Below, piece by piece: positions 27,720 to 36,169 of a stretch of 64,000 bases of DNA. Numbering within the stretch: the stretch's first letter is position 1; each line of letters starts with the position of its first letter. A model generated the notes under the pieces. The model made no database searches, was not told the DNA's origin, and saw only the letters and a list, made by a program, of their open reading frames with translations. A program made the translations under genes and the position numbers. This stretch comes from Bacillota bacterium (GTDB lineage Bacteria; Bacillota_I; Bacilli_A; Erysipelotrichales; Erysipelotrichaceae), in assembly GCA_023388535.1 (NCBI GenBank), contig JAEWFZ010000014.1, positions 86,783 to 150,782 of the forward strand, written 5' to 3'.

Positions 27720-30015
27720 AACAAACTATCTCATTAATAGTCTTTTTTATGGATTAATTGCGATTGTGTTTTCACTGATTTTAGATCAGTGGCTGTTTAC
27801 CTTTCTTAATATTTCTCAACCATTTTTAAACATCAGCATAGATTTAAAAATAATTTTAACGGTGATTTTGATTTTAATCTTTTATGATTATCGACTTAGT
27901 GCTTTACTTTTGGCTCTAGGTATTGTGATTTCTCTTTTGTTTTGGATGGTTTCCTTAAATACCTTGATCGATTGGTTTCAGTTAATTCAATCGTTTATCT
28001 TAGAATTTCGATATAGTAGTTACTGGATCCTTTACGAAACCGGATTGATTCAAAACATGCCGTCTTTGACGCCATATTTTATTGGACTATTTAGCTTAGT
28101 TCTAAGTTGGCTCTTGGTCTTTGTTTTTGCTAATGGTTTTCTTTCATTGTTGATCTTGGTGGCCCCTCTTTTCTTTATTCCTAATATTGTTGAATTGAGT
28201 GATTGGCGTTGGTATTTATTTTTAGGCTTGGGACTTAGTTTATTAATTCATTTTAAAGCCTATAGTGGATCGCTGCGCAAAGCTAAAACTAATTTCCTTA
28301 TGTTGCTGGTTTTCGCTTTAAGTATAACCTCTATGACCCTAGGACTTAGTCAAATTTTGGATGAAAACTTTTTCTTTAACCAGAGCTTATATGAGTATTT
28401 TAGTGATGAAAGTATTATAAACCGTTCCTTTATTGATCCCTTTAGCTTGCATCATGCTGGCTACTATGGGGCCGATCGCATCATCGGTGGTAGTGTCTCG
28501 ATTTCTGAAACTTCAGTGATGACTATCGGCGTCGACAACAATAAAGGTTCGTTTTATTTGCGGGGACCAGTTTATGGTCAATTTAGAAATAATCGCTGGG
28601 AATATAGCAGTCAAGCGGAGCTGCTTCCGTTTTATAATTTACGGCGAGATGCTTCCAATTTAGATCCGTTTTTATCGGGTGCCCAAGCCCAAGCGTTTAA
28701 TTATAACGTACTGGATTCTATGAAGAGTGAAGAGATATTGATGATTCCCCATATCTATAGCATGAAGATGCTCTTTCATCCAGGAATCCCCTTTAATATC
28801 AGTAGTAATATAAACGATGAGAAAAAATTCTATTTCAACGCCGCTGGTGAAGTTTTTAGTAAAGAATCCATTACCGAATCGATTACCATCAATGGACAAT
28901 TCTCAAAAACCCGTGAAATCTTAGAAACGATTAATAGCAACCAAATCAGCTATTTTCCAAGACCGAATCAAACGACCTACAAACCATTATTAGATAAATA
29001 CGACCCTCAACTTTCCTTCTGGGTCTATCAAAGCCAAGATGATTTAGCAATGCGAATCATGAACATCATCGATCATTTTAAATCCAACTATGAGTATTCT
29101 TTAACGGTCCAGTCCATTCCTAGAGGGAAAGACTTCATTGAAACCTTTTTAGCCGAACAAAAAGGCTATTGCGTCTATTATGGTTCCTTATTAACCTTGT
29201 TGTTACAAGATATGGGCGTAAAAGCGCGCTATGTCGAAGGCTATGTAGTCCCTAGTACTTCCTTTAGCCTTGATCAAAATACGAATATATCTTTGCGCCG
29301 TTTGTCCCACGCTAGCGCTCATGCGTGGACGGAGATTTTTGTCGAACCTTATGGCTGGATTATCTTAGATGCTACCCCAAGCTCGCATTTATCCTATTTA
29401 GAAAGCTATCGTTCACCGCATATCCCAAGCGATACACCAAGCGATGAAGATCCAACAACCCCATTGCCACCAAACGAAACGGAAATTGAAGCCCCTACTC
29501 AACCGATAGAAACTAAGCCAGATACCAGCGTTCCTATCGAAACAACTCCGCCAACAACTTCGGAAACGCTCAGTAATCATCTGCGGCAAATCCTTTGGTT
29601 TACTTTGCTATTAGTATTATCTTTGGGATTTGTCGAGCGTTTTCTGTCCTATAAGCGGCGCCTGGATACCGATTATCTGCTCGCTCAAAACAAATATTTA
29701 GCAACTGATTTAGTGAAAAAAATCTGGTTAGATATGTTGAGGATTACCAATAATCATCGAGACCTTTCTCAACCAAGCTTAACCGTCAATCAAATCTTTG
29801 ATATTATGATAGAGCAATACGCTATTTCCGATCGAAATATGGTGCAAAAGGCGCGCAATACCCTTTTGCAAGTCCTCTTTAATCGGCCAGAGCAGAGCGA
29901 TCTCGAATTAGAAGACTTTCTCACCTTCTATCGCTATCTCCAAAGACGCTCCCAACGCAACACCCATCCTATCTTACATTTCATCCGTAGATTTATCTTC
30001 GGACCTCATTTTTAA
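27706..30015 (+). CDS. Membrane protein with transglutaminase-like domain
   Basis: 769 residues from ATG 27706, which is 7 bases after GGAG; the upstream ATG at 27700 is too close to that site. Several N-terminal membrane segments are followed by an extracytoplasmic transglutaminase core: Cys in GYCVYYGSLLTLLL near 490, His in SHASAHAWTEIF, and Asp in WIILDATP. Next come a Pro/Thr/Glu-rich linker, another membrane segment near 635, and a cytoplasmic tail resembling DUF4129. The catalytic triad looks complete. Typical third member of the moxR-DUF58 operon; substrate unknown, perhaps envelope proteins. Confidence 0.88.
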   Translation: MKQIKTNYLINSLFYGLIAIVFSLILDQWLFTFLNISQPFLNISIDLKIILTVILILIFYDYRLSALLLALGIVISLLFWMVSLNTLIDWFQLIQSFILEFRYSSYWILYETGLIQNMPSLTPYFIGLFSLVLSWLLVFVFANGFLSLLILVAPLFFIPNIVELSDWRWYLFLGLGLSLLIHFKAYSGSLRKAKTNFLMLLVFALSITSMTLGLSQILDENFFFNQSLYEYFSDESIINRSFIDPFSLHHAGYYGADRIIGGSVSISETSVMTIGVDNNKGSFYLRGPVYGQFRNNRWEYSSQAELLPFYNLRRDASNLDPFLSGAQAQAFNYNVLDSMKSEEILMIPHIYSMKMLFHPGIPFNISSNINDEKKFYFNAAGEVFSKESITESITINGQFSKTREILETINSNQISYFPRPNQTTYKPLLDKYDPQLSFWVYQSQDDLAMRIMNIIDHFKSNYEYSLTVQSIPRGKDFIETFLAEQKGYCVYYGSLLTLLLQDMGVKARYVEGYVVPSTSFSLDQNTNISLRRLSHASAHAWTEIFVEPYGWIILDATPSSHLSYLESYRSPHIPSDTPSDEDPTTPLPPNETEIEAPTQPIETKPDTSVPIETTPPTTSETLSNHLRQILWFTLLLVLSLGFVERFLSYKRRLDTDYLLAQNKYLATDLVKKIWLDMLRITNNHRDLSQPSLTVNQIFDIMIEQYAISDRNMVQKARNTLLQVLFNRPEQSDLELEDFLTFYRYLQRRSQRNTHPILHFIRRFIFGPHF

Positions 30016-30026
30016 AAGGAGTTATT

Positions 30027-30860
30027 ATGAAATCCATCCTTGTTTTACATAGCTTTGCGGCGCATGGTCATATGGCGGCCAATATCGTCTTACCGATTCT
30101 AAAAGCCGGTAAGCTGGATCCCACCTACCTGCCGACAACGCTATTATCTACCCATACCGCCTATCCTAACCCCACCATTCACTCCCAAGACGATTTTGTC
30201 AAGTCAGCTTTAGAGCATTTTGAGACGCTGGATATTGGCTTTGATAGCATCCTTTGTGGGTATTGTTATAGTGTCGATTTAATTAGGCTTTTAACCGCTT
30301 ATTTAAAAACGCAAAACCAAGTTCTAAAAGTGGTCGATCCAGTTATGGGTGATCATGGAAAATTATATTCTAATTTAAGTCAAGACCATGTCCTTGCCTT
30401 TCGAGAGTTAATCAAAGAAGCGGATGTCATCACTCCGAATTTGACCGAATCTTTATTACTAGCGGATATCCCCTATCCAGAAACACAACCGCTTACGGAT
30501 GAAATCATCATTGAACTAATCAACAAGCTTAGCGATTTGACCGAAGCTTGGATTGTTATAAAAGGTTTAGCGGAAAGTGATACGACCCTTTCAAATCTGA
30601 TTATCAAAAACCGCAAAATTGTAAATAAATTTGTCCATCCTTTCCGTCCCCATTCGTTTTTTGGTTCTGGGGATTTGTTTGTATCTTTAATTACTTTACA
30701 ACTACTTCATGGCATAGAACTGGGAGTTGCAGTTGAAAATAGCGGTAATCTTGTCATTAAAGCTTTAGACGATAGCTTAAACGATGCAAATAACCAATTA
30801 AAAGGTATTGAAATTTATCATATACTCGCTGAGGTCTATCAGTTAGTTCAAAAAAAATAA
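30027..30860 (+). CDS. pdxY: Pyridoxal/pyridoxamine kinase
   Basis: 277-residue ribokinase-fold kinase that phosphorylates vitamin B6 vitamers. Key motifs are VVDPVMGDHGKLY near residue 108, VITPNLTESLLL near 135 and the anion-hole FFGSGDLF near 212, where the catalytic Asp lies. The family alternative is a ThiD-type kinase, but the PVMGDHGKLY motif favours the PdxY class. AAAGGAG precedes the ATG. It follows the transglutaminase gene by 11 bases but is probably functionally separate. Confidence 0.85.
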   Translation: MKSILVLHSFAAHGHMAANIVLPILKAGKLDPTYLPTTLLSTHTAYPNPTIHSQDDFVKSALEHFETLDIGFDSILCGYCYSVDLIRLLTAYLKTQNQVLKVVDPVMGDHGKLYSNLSQDHVLAFRELIKEADVITPNLTESLLLADIPYPETQPLTDEIIIELINKLSDLTEAWIVIKGLAESDTTLSNLIIKNRKIVNKFVHPFRPHSFFGSGDLFVSLITLQLLHGIELGVAVENSGNLVIKALDDSLNDANNQLKGIEIYHILAEVYQLVQKK

Positions 30861-30880
30861 CAACGTAATCGTTGCTATTT
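30855..30880. terminator. Weak terminator between convergent genes
   Basis: CAACG-TAAT-CGTTG with flanking A/T pairing (AATA and TATT) and T-rich sequence on the plus side lies between the 3' ends of pdxY and the UPF0154 gene. Confidence 0.45.
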
Positions 30881-31117
30881 TCTTTTTTGTTTTGCTTTTT
30901 CTCTTTCTTTTTCTGTTTTTACGCCCATCGAGCTCATGACTTGTCGAATCTGAGCTTCAGAGGGCTTACGACCCATCTGCATGAACATGGCTCGAATCAT
31001 TTTTTCATTAATCGGTGGATTTTCTTCGACCTGCTTAATGAAGAAACGACGGGTAAAATAGAAAGTTACCGCTGCAGCCACGACTGCACCTAGTAAAAAA
31101 TATAATAATTGTTGCAT
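30875..31117 (-). CDS. yneF: UPF0154 (YneF family) membrane protein
   Basis: 80 residues with one N-terminal membrane helix (about 4-22) followed by the diagnostic block ENPPINEKMIRAMFMQMGRK and a Lys-rich tail. This family occurs in Bacilli and Mollicutes, and its function is not established. AGGCGG lies upstream of the ATG. Converges with pdxY. Confidence 0.93.
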   Translation of the reverse strand: MQQLLYFLLGAVVAAAVTFYFTRRFFIKQVEENPPINEKMIRAMFMQMGRKPSEAQIRQVMSSMGVKTEKEREKAKQKRK

Positions 31118-31169
31118 ACTGTCACCGCCTTTGTTACATTTCTTATTGTAACAAAATATCTACTAAAGA

Positions 31170-31198
31170 TTCAAGCTAACCGCGATTTCTGCTAAAAT
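31170..31198 (+). promoter_or_regulatory. Promoter placing the GIY-YIG start at the mRNA 5' end
   Basis: TTCAAG (31170-31175) and TAAAAT (31193-31198) are 17 bases apart with an extended -10 (TGC). Only 6 bases separate the -10 from the ATG at 31205, and there is no ribosome binding site, so the transcript may be leaderless. Confidence 0.5.
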
Positions 31199-31204
31199 AT
31201 ACTT

Positions 31205-31453
31205 ATGCATTATATTTATATACTCCGTTGTAACGATGAAACCTTGTATACCGGTTATACCATCGATCTAAAGCAACGTTTAAAAGCCCACAATCAAAAA
31301 TTAGGTGCTCGCTACACGCGCGCACGCCTACCGGTCGAGCTGGTTTATCATGAAGTTTTTGATAACAAATCGGAGGCTTTAAAGCGCGAATATCAGATAA
31401 AACAACTGAGTCGACAAGAAAAATTAATACTTATTCAAAAAAAAGATGATTAA
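31205..31453 (+). CDS. GIY-YIG nuclease superfamily protein (UPF0213)
   Basis: 82-residue protein of the YazA/YhbQ type, made up of a single GIY-YIG domain. The two motif halves are YIYILRCNDETLYTGYT (residues 3-19), then the catalytic-type Arg in KQRLKAH, and the Glu in SEALKREYQIK. The cellular role of these small proteins is not settled; DNA binding or repair is often suggested. No ribosome binding site is visible, and the stop codon lies inside a terminator hairpin. Confidence 0.9.
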   Translation: MHYIYILRCNDETLYTGYTIDLKQRLKAHNQKLGARYTRARLPVELVYHEVFDNKSEALKREYQIKQLSRQEKLILIQKKDD

Positions 31454-31462
31454 CATCTTTTT
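31437..31462. terminator. Bidirectional terminator shared by the GIY-YIG gene and the small RNA
   Basis: AAAAAGATG-ATTAA-CATCTTTTT. Read leftwards it is followed by eight T residues, read rightwards by five. It ends the GIY-YIG gene on the plus strand and, I infer, the structured RNA on the minus strand. Confidence 0.8.
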
Positions 31463-31633
31463 ACTCTAAAAGCTAACGAAAACCAAAAGGGCTGATATTA
31501 TTCCCTGTATGTACAGGTGGGTTTCCTGCCACCAGTTTGGGATTCCCATTCGAAATGGGCGTTCACGCTACCTTAGGCTTACCAGAATCCCTTATATCAA
31601 GATTGTGGAAATATATGTTTCTCCCTTTTGGTA
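31440..31633 (-). ncRNA. Stand-alone structured RNA, candidate 6S RNA
   Basis: About 195 bases with no open frame but strong secondary structure. A perfect 9-bp stem CCAAAAGGG/CCCTTTTGG (31483-31491 with 31623-31631) closes the whole element, and TGATAT pairs with ATATCA inside. GGGATTC pairs with GAATCCC, and hairpins CCCATT/AATGGG, GGTGG/CCACC and CCTGT/ACAGG follow. Minus orientation is supported by an extended TATAAT (31639-31644) placing the start at the stem, and by a terminator with eight T residues at the other end. Size and closing stem suggest 6S RNA; the multi-hairpin interior is less typical. It lacks the GGAAGGAAGC motif of SRP RNA. Confidence 0.5.
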
Positions 31634-31638
31634 AATTA

Positions 31639-31667
31639 ATTATAGCATAAACTTCCTGTGATATAAT
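31639..31667. promoter_or_regulatory. Symmetric bidirectional promoter
   Basis: TATAAT on the plus strand (31662-31667, preceded by TGA) drives the helicase gene. TATAAT on the minus strand (31639-31644, preceded by TGC) drives the structured RNA. They are 17 bases apart, so each -10 lies where the -35 (reading ATTATA) of the other would be. Confidence 0.65.
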
Positions 31668-31697
31668 ACCGTTAACAATCAAGGAGCAGTACCATCT

Positions 31698-34600
31698 ATG
31701 GATCCAATTCGAAAAAGAGAGCTTATATTACGTAAATTTAACAACGATATCGCCCATCGCGAAGACCTTAATCAAGGGCCACTTAGCGATCTTCAAATCG
31801 AAGATATCGCCCGCTTAAACCCATTAAAATTAGAAGATTTAAAAGCCGTTAAAAACTTAAGAACAAACGTCATTGAAAGCTATGGCATCATGATTTTAGA
31901 AGTCTTAGCTTCCATCCAACAGGATGTTGATTTGTATTCTGAAGCCTCGATCGCCAATACCCTATCGGAGCTACAAAAGAAATTAATCAACCTCTCAAAA
32001 CGCAACCGTTTGTTGTATTTAGCGCGTGCGAATACCGCTTCCGCTATCGATTTATTTAAAGAGGACGAAAGTTCGCTTTTTGATTTATTATTCGATAATA
32101 AATCGATTCAACTAATTAAGCTGGACGAAAATTCCAGTCTCCAAGATAAAGCTAAATTCAGTCAAATTCAAAAACTGGTAGCTAACCTGCGTAAACAACA
32201 ACGAGAGACTGGTCAAAACGATTTATATATTGGCTATCCATTTACCATGGGACAATTTGTACTTGATCCTTTTACGATCCGTGCGCCTTTGGCTTTGTTT
32301 GGGGTAGAAGCTAAAATCACCAACAACAGCATCACCCTTAGCCGTAATGAAAACAGCGAAATCCTATTAAACACTAACTTACTGGTAGCTACTCAAAAAT
32401 TTACCAATAACTATAAAGATTTAATTGATCCGGAAATTGAAGAAGCCAATAGAGAAAGCTTTATAGACGATTTATTAGCTATCTATGCTCAGGAAGGTCT
32501 TATCATCGAACGTAAACGACCGGAAGCTTTGATTAAGTTTCAATCCTATTTAGCCGAAGAATTTCCAGAGCAAGTGGCGGGTAGCTTTAATTTAGAGCCG
32601 GTTATGGTCTTGGGTAATTTCCCTAACTATGCGACCGCTTTACAACGCGATTTTAGTAAAATCATTCAATTGGATGTTTACCCACAACATGTCTTAGATT
32701 TATTATCTTCCGTCGGTCAATCCGGATATGAAGAAGCCATAAGCGATGAAGTGGTGGAACCTAATATCCGTTATCAAGAGGCCGATGTGGTCAATATTTC
32801 TCAACTCAACGCGTCTCAGGAAAAAGCCTTGATGATGGTTAAAAAGGGACAAAACCTTGTCATTGAGGGGCCGCCGGGGACAGGAAAATCACAGACGATT
32901 ACCAATATCATCGCCTCGGCCTTAGATCAAAAGAAAAATGTTTTAATGGTTTCTGAGAAAAAAGCGGCGATCGATGTGGTTTATTCAAGACTTGGTAATC
33001 TCAATCGCTACGCGCTCATTCTCGATAATATGAACGATAAAGTACGTTTCTACGACCAATTACAACACTTATTTAGTAATAGCGAAGTGGCCGAAAACGT
33101 AGACAATGAGTTTCGTATCAATCAAACGATTCAAGCTCAATACGATCAACTTGAAAATTTAGCCAATTTATTAGTCCAAAATATCGATGGTACTACCCTG
33201 CTTGATTTATACCGATGGGTAAAGCCGCTAGAATATGAAACGCCTCAAGGCTTTGAAACTTATGATTTCTATAAGAAACATGTTGATACCCACTACTTGG
33301 CTCAACCTTTAGGACAATTACAACAAGAAGTTGAAAAGATTTTAGGTCTTGAAGATCGCAAGACCCAAAATAGTTTATTAAAGCTACGTCAAGAAAACTC
33401 CTTTTTAAAACATCTAAAACATAATCTTACCAGCTATGATGTGCGTTTATACCATCAAGAGCTAATTCGTCTACGCGATCAATACCAAGCCTATCAAAGC
33501 AAATCCATGCTAGCGCGGGTCTTTTCAAAAAATCCAGCCAAAGCCGATGCTGAAGCGTTAATGAACAAGCTCTTTGATAAAGCGGTGGATGCGGATGATG
33601 TCATCAGCCTGTCCCATGTTTTAGAAGTGGTATTGGATAAATATACTGCTTGGATCTCGATGACGAATGATAACCCCGAACAACAAATTCAAATCAGTCA
33701 GCAAATTGAGGTCATTGCTAAACATTTTAACGTTGATTTTGGAGAAGCGGCAAAACGTTTTATTAACTTCCTTGGCTTTGAGAAGATTAATAGTTTTGAA
33801 CACCAGCATCGACAATTGATCACTACGATTAATAATTTCAATCAAATCGTCGCCTCGATCAAAACCAGTGGTCGAGAAAAAGAAGCCGTCGTTCAAAAAC
33901 GCTTAGCCCAACAGTTGATTGCTTCGATCGATACCATGAATCAATCGCGACGCACCAAAGAAATTCAAAGAATTATCGAGCGGAAACGGAAATGGCCGAT
34001 TAGTAAATTTATCGATCGTTTCTATGTTGAATTGTTTTCTGGCATTAAAGTCTGGTTATGTACTCCAGAAGTCGTTTCCGATATCTTTCCTTTAAAGCAA
34101 GATCTCTTTGATGTCTTAATTTATGACGAAGCTTCACAGATTTATGTGGAGAAAGCCATCGGCTCGTTAATGCGTTCTAAACAAGTGGTAGTCGCTGGAG
34201 ATTCCCAGCAATTACGCCCTTCTTCCTTGGGCTTTGGCCGCTTCGATTATGCGGATGAAGCAATCGATGATTTCATTGAAACCACCGCCGCCTTGGATGA
34301 AGAGAGTTTACTTGATTTAGCGCGTTTTAAATTTGATTCTACGATTCTAAATTATCACTATCGCTCTCAGTTTGAAGAACTGATTGCTTTTTCCAACGTC
34401 GCCTTTTATCGAGATCAGTTAATTATTGCTCCTAATAAAGTGGCGCCTAGTAGCCCGGCCATTGAAGTAATTAAGATTGAAGATGGGCTTTGGGAGCAGC
34501 GCAGAAATCAAGCCGAAGCGAAACGCGTGGTCGAGTTGGTTGATCAACTATTAAAGACAAGAAGCAACCAAGAAACGATTGGTATTATTACCTTCAACGT

Positions 34601-35381
34601 CACCCAACAAAACTTGATTAACGATTTATTAAATCAGCACGCTCAAGAGGATAAGGAATTCTCTAGTATTTACCTCAAAGAAATCAATCGCATCGAAGAT
34701 GGCGAAGATAAATCCCTGTTTGTTAAGAATATCGAAAACGTACAAGGCGATGAGCGCGATATTATTATCTTTTCAATAACCTATGCTCAAAACAAAGACG
34801 GTAAGGTAAGTACTAATTTTGGCTGGCTCAATCAACAAGGTGGTCAAAACCGGCTTAACGTGGCAATTACCCGCTCAAAACGAAAAATCTATATCGTTAC
34901 CTCAATCATGCCTTTTGAGCTTCAGGTCGATCAAGCGGCTAATCTGGGGCCTAAGATTTTTAGAGATTACTTAGCGTACGCGTTTGCTATTTCCAATCAA
35001 GATTACGAGACGGTACGTACCCTCTTTAAGAAATATGGTCAAGTCGAAAAAACCGTCTTACCCGCTACCGACGATGCCAAGATCAAAAAACTCTTTGAAC
35101 GCCTAGTGGAAGATGGTTATCAAGTTCATGAGAATCTCGGTTTAGGTCAGTTTCGGATTGCGGCGGCCATCGCCAAAGACAATCAGTATCTTTTGGCTTT
35201 AGAATTTGATCGTGAGCTTTATCGTCAACCGGATGCGCGGGTCCGCGATGTTCATCAAGGGACGTATTTAACGGTCAGAGGCTGGCCGATTAAACGGATT
35301 TTCTCTCGCGATTTGTATCAAGATTTTGAAAAAACGTATCGCTCCATCTTAGAACTATTACATGCAAAAAGAATCAATTAA
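31698..35381 (+). CDS. DUF4011-type superfamily 1 helicase with C-terminal nuclease-like domain
   Basis: 1227 residues. The N-terminus has a DUF4011-like stretch (LQKKLINLSKRNRLLYLARA, about 91-110). The SF1 motor has Walker A EGPPGTGKSQTITN near 395, Walker B VLIYDEASQIY near 810, motif III AGDSQQLRPSS, motif V ENVQGDERDIIIFS, and motif VI VAITRSKRKIY. The C-terminal about 100 residues resemble the Vsr/MTES_1575 endonuclease fold (FRIAAAIAKDNQYLLALEFD...GWPIKRIFSRD), but the usual Asp of the IDLAI motif is Ala, so catalysis may be lost. Related helicase-Vsr proteins have been proposed as single-gene phage defence (Hhe type). That role is inference here. AAGGAG precedes the ATG. Confidence 0.85.
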   Translation: MDPIRKRELILRKFNNDIAHREDLNQGPLSDLQIEDIARLNPLKLEDLKAVKNLRTNVIESYGIMILEVLASIQQDVDLYSEASIANTLSELQKKLINLSKRNRLLYLARANTASAIDLFKEDESSLFDLLFDNKSIQLIKLDENSSLQDKAKFSQIQKLVANLRKQQRETGQNDLYIGYPFTMGQFVLDPFTIRAPLALFGVEAKITNNSITLSRNENSEILLNTNLLVATQKFTNNYKDLIDPEIEEANRESFIDDLLAIYAQEGLIIERKRPEALIKFQSYLAEEFPEQVAGSFNLEPVMVLGNFPNYATALQRDFSKIIQLDVYPQHVLDLLSSVGQSGYEEAISDEVVEPNIRYQEADVVNISQLNASQEKALMMVKKGQNLVIEGPPGTGKSQTITNIIASALDQKKNVLMVSEKKAAIDVVYSRLGNLNRYALILDNMNDKVRFYDQLQHLFSNSEVAENVDNEFRINQTIQAQYDQLENLANLLVQNIDGTTLLDLYRWVKPLEYETPQGFETYDFYKKHVDTHYLAQPLGQLQQEVEKILGLEDRKTQNSLLKLRQENSFLKHLKHNLTSYDVRLYHQELIRLRDQYQAYQSKSMLARVFSKNPAKADAEALMNKLFDKAVDADDVISLSHVLEVVLDKYTAWISMTNDNPEQQIQISQQIEVIAKHFNVDFGEAAKRFINFLGFEKINSFEHQHRQLITTINNFNQIVASIKTSGREKEAVVQKRLAQQLIASIDTMNQSRRTKEIQRIIERKRKWPISKFIDRFYVELFSGIKVWLCTPEVVSDIFPLKQDLFDVLIYDEASQIYVEKAIGSLMRSKQVVVAGDSQQLRPSSLGFGRFDYADEAIDDFIETTAALDEESLLDLARFKFDSTILNYHYRSQFEELIAFSNVAFYRDQLIIAPNKVAPSSPAIEVIKIEDGLWEQRRNQAEAKRVVELVDQLLKTRSNQETIGIITFNVTQQNLINDLLNQHAQEDKEFSSIYLKEINRIEDGEDKSLFVKNIENVQGDERDIIIFSITYAQNKDGKVSTNFGWLNQQGGQNRLNVAITRSKRKIYIVTSIMPFELQVDQAANLGPKIFRDYLAYAFAISNQDYETVRTLFKKYGQVEKTVLPATDDAKIKKLFERLVEDGYQVHENLGLGQFRIAAAIAKDNQYLLALEFDRELYRQPDARVRDVHQGTYLTVRGWPIKRIFSRDLYQDFEKTYRSILELLHAKRIN

Positions 35382-35391
35382 GATTCTTTTT
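35366..35391. terminator. Terminator after the helicase gene
   Basis: AAAAAGAATC pairs with GATTCTTTTT around a 6-base loop holding the stop codon, followed by more T residues. It also has a T-run leftwards and can serve the ABC permease gene from the other side. Confidence 0.8.
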
Positions 35392-35401
35392 TTATGGACT
35401 A

Positions 35402-36169
35402 TTAACTAACTTTAGTATCTTTGTAACTTAGAGCTAACGTAGCTAACAGGATTCCAACCACGATATAGCCAAGAATGGCTAGAAAAATACCCGAAGATAA
35501 AGGTAGCATTGCCATTTTTCCTTCAATAGTTAACTCTGGACTAGGGATGTAATAAAGCTGCATCGTTAAGAGGTGGGAAAATGGTTTAGCCAACCAATCG
35601 ACAGAATGAGATAAGAGTTCAAAAATCCGTGCAATTAACCCCATACTCAAAAATGGATACAAGATACCACCAGCGTTAGCGCTTTGAAAGAAGGCACTGA
35701 GAATCGATGCCAACAAACCAAAACCAATTATAGTAGGAATTCTATGAATGGCCTCTATAACTAAGATTTGTACCCAACGATCCGCTAAATTTGGCCCATT
35801 ACCAACTAAAAGAAACCAAATTAGATAGTAATAAAGCGCCATCACTAAATAGATTGTCCCTACCATAATGATAAAAACAAATAGTTTAGCTATTAAGTAC
35901 TTTAATTTTGAAAGTCCTGTAGAAAAGACCAGCGTCTGGGTTCGATAGGTATAATCATCGCCATAAACCGCATAATAAATCTGGGTACCAAAGATGGTAA
36001 CTGAAAAGGTAATCACTTCAAAGCCATAATAAGCTAAGCTGTCTGCTGTTCTCTCACTTAGCGAGAAAAAAAGACTCAGGGTAAAAATCACCAACAAACT
36101 GATATAAAAGATATAATTCGATTTCTTCTTATAAATCCGAGTTAATTCACTTCCGATATAATTAAGCAT
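35402..36169 (-). CDS. ABC transporter permease (ABC-2 type)
   Basis: 255 residues from ATG 36169, chosen because GGAGGGG lies 7 bases upstream; a longer frame would start at a TTG within that site. Six hydrophobic segments are spread over the length, with no periplasmic domain. It overlaps the ATPase gene by 8 bases. The pair looks like a BcrAB/lantibiotic-immunity-type exporter, but the substrate cannot be read from sequence. Confidence 0.88.
   Translation of the reverse strand: MLNYIGSELTRIYKKKSNYIFYISLLVIFTLSLFFSLSERTADSLAYYGFEVITFSVTIFGTQIYYAVYGDDYTYRTQTLVFSTGLSKLKYLIAKLFVFIIMVGTIYLVMALYYYLIWFLLVGNGPNLADRWVQILVIEAIHRIPTIIGFGLLASILSAFFQSANAGGILYPFLSMGLIARIFELLSHSVDWLAKPFSHLLTMQLYYIPSPELTIEGKMAMLPLSSGIFLAILGYIVVGILLATLALSYKDTKVS

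Noticed and set aside
30872..31093. 73-codon plus-strand Phe/His-rich frame
   Set aside because: Antisense of the well-recognised UPF0154 gene.
31440..31633. SRP RNA or RNase P RNA
   Set aside because: The SRP loop GGAAGGAAGC and the RNase P motif GAGGAAAGTCC are absent, and the element is too short for RNase P RNA.
31483..31640. The same structured element as a plus-strand riboswitch of the helicase gene
   Set aside because: The helicase gene has its own extended -10 downstream of the element, and the start and terminator signals fit the minus strand.
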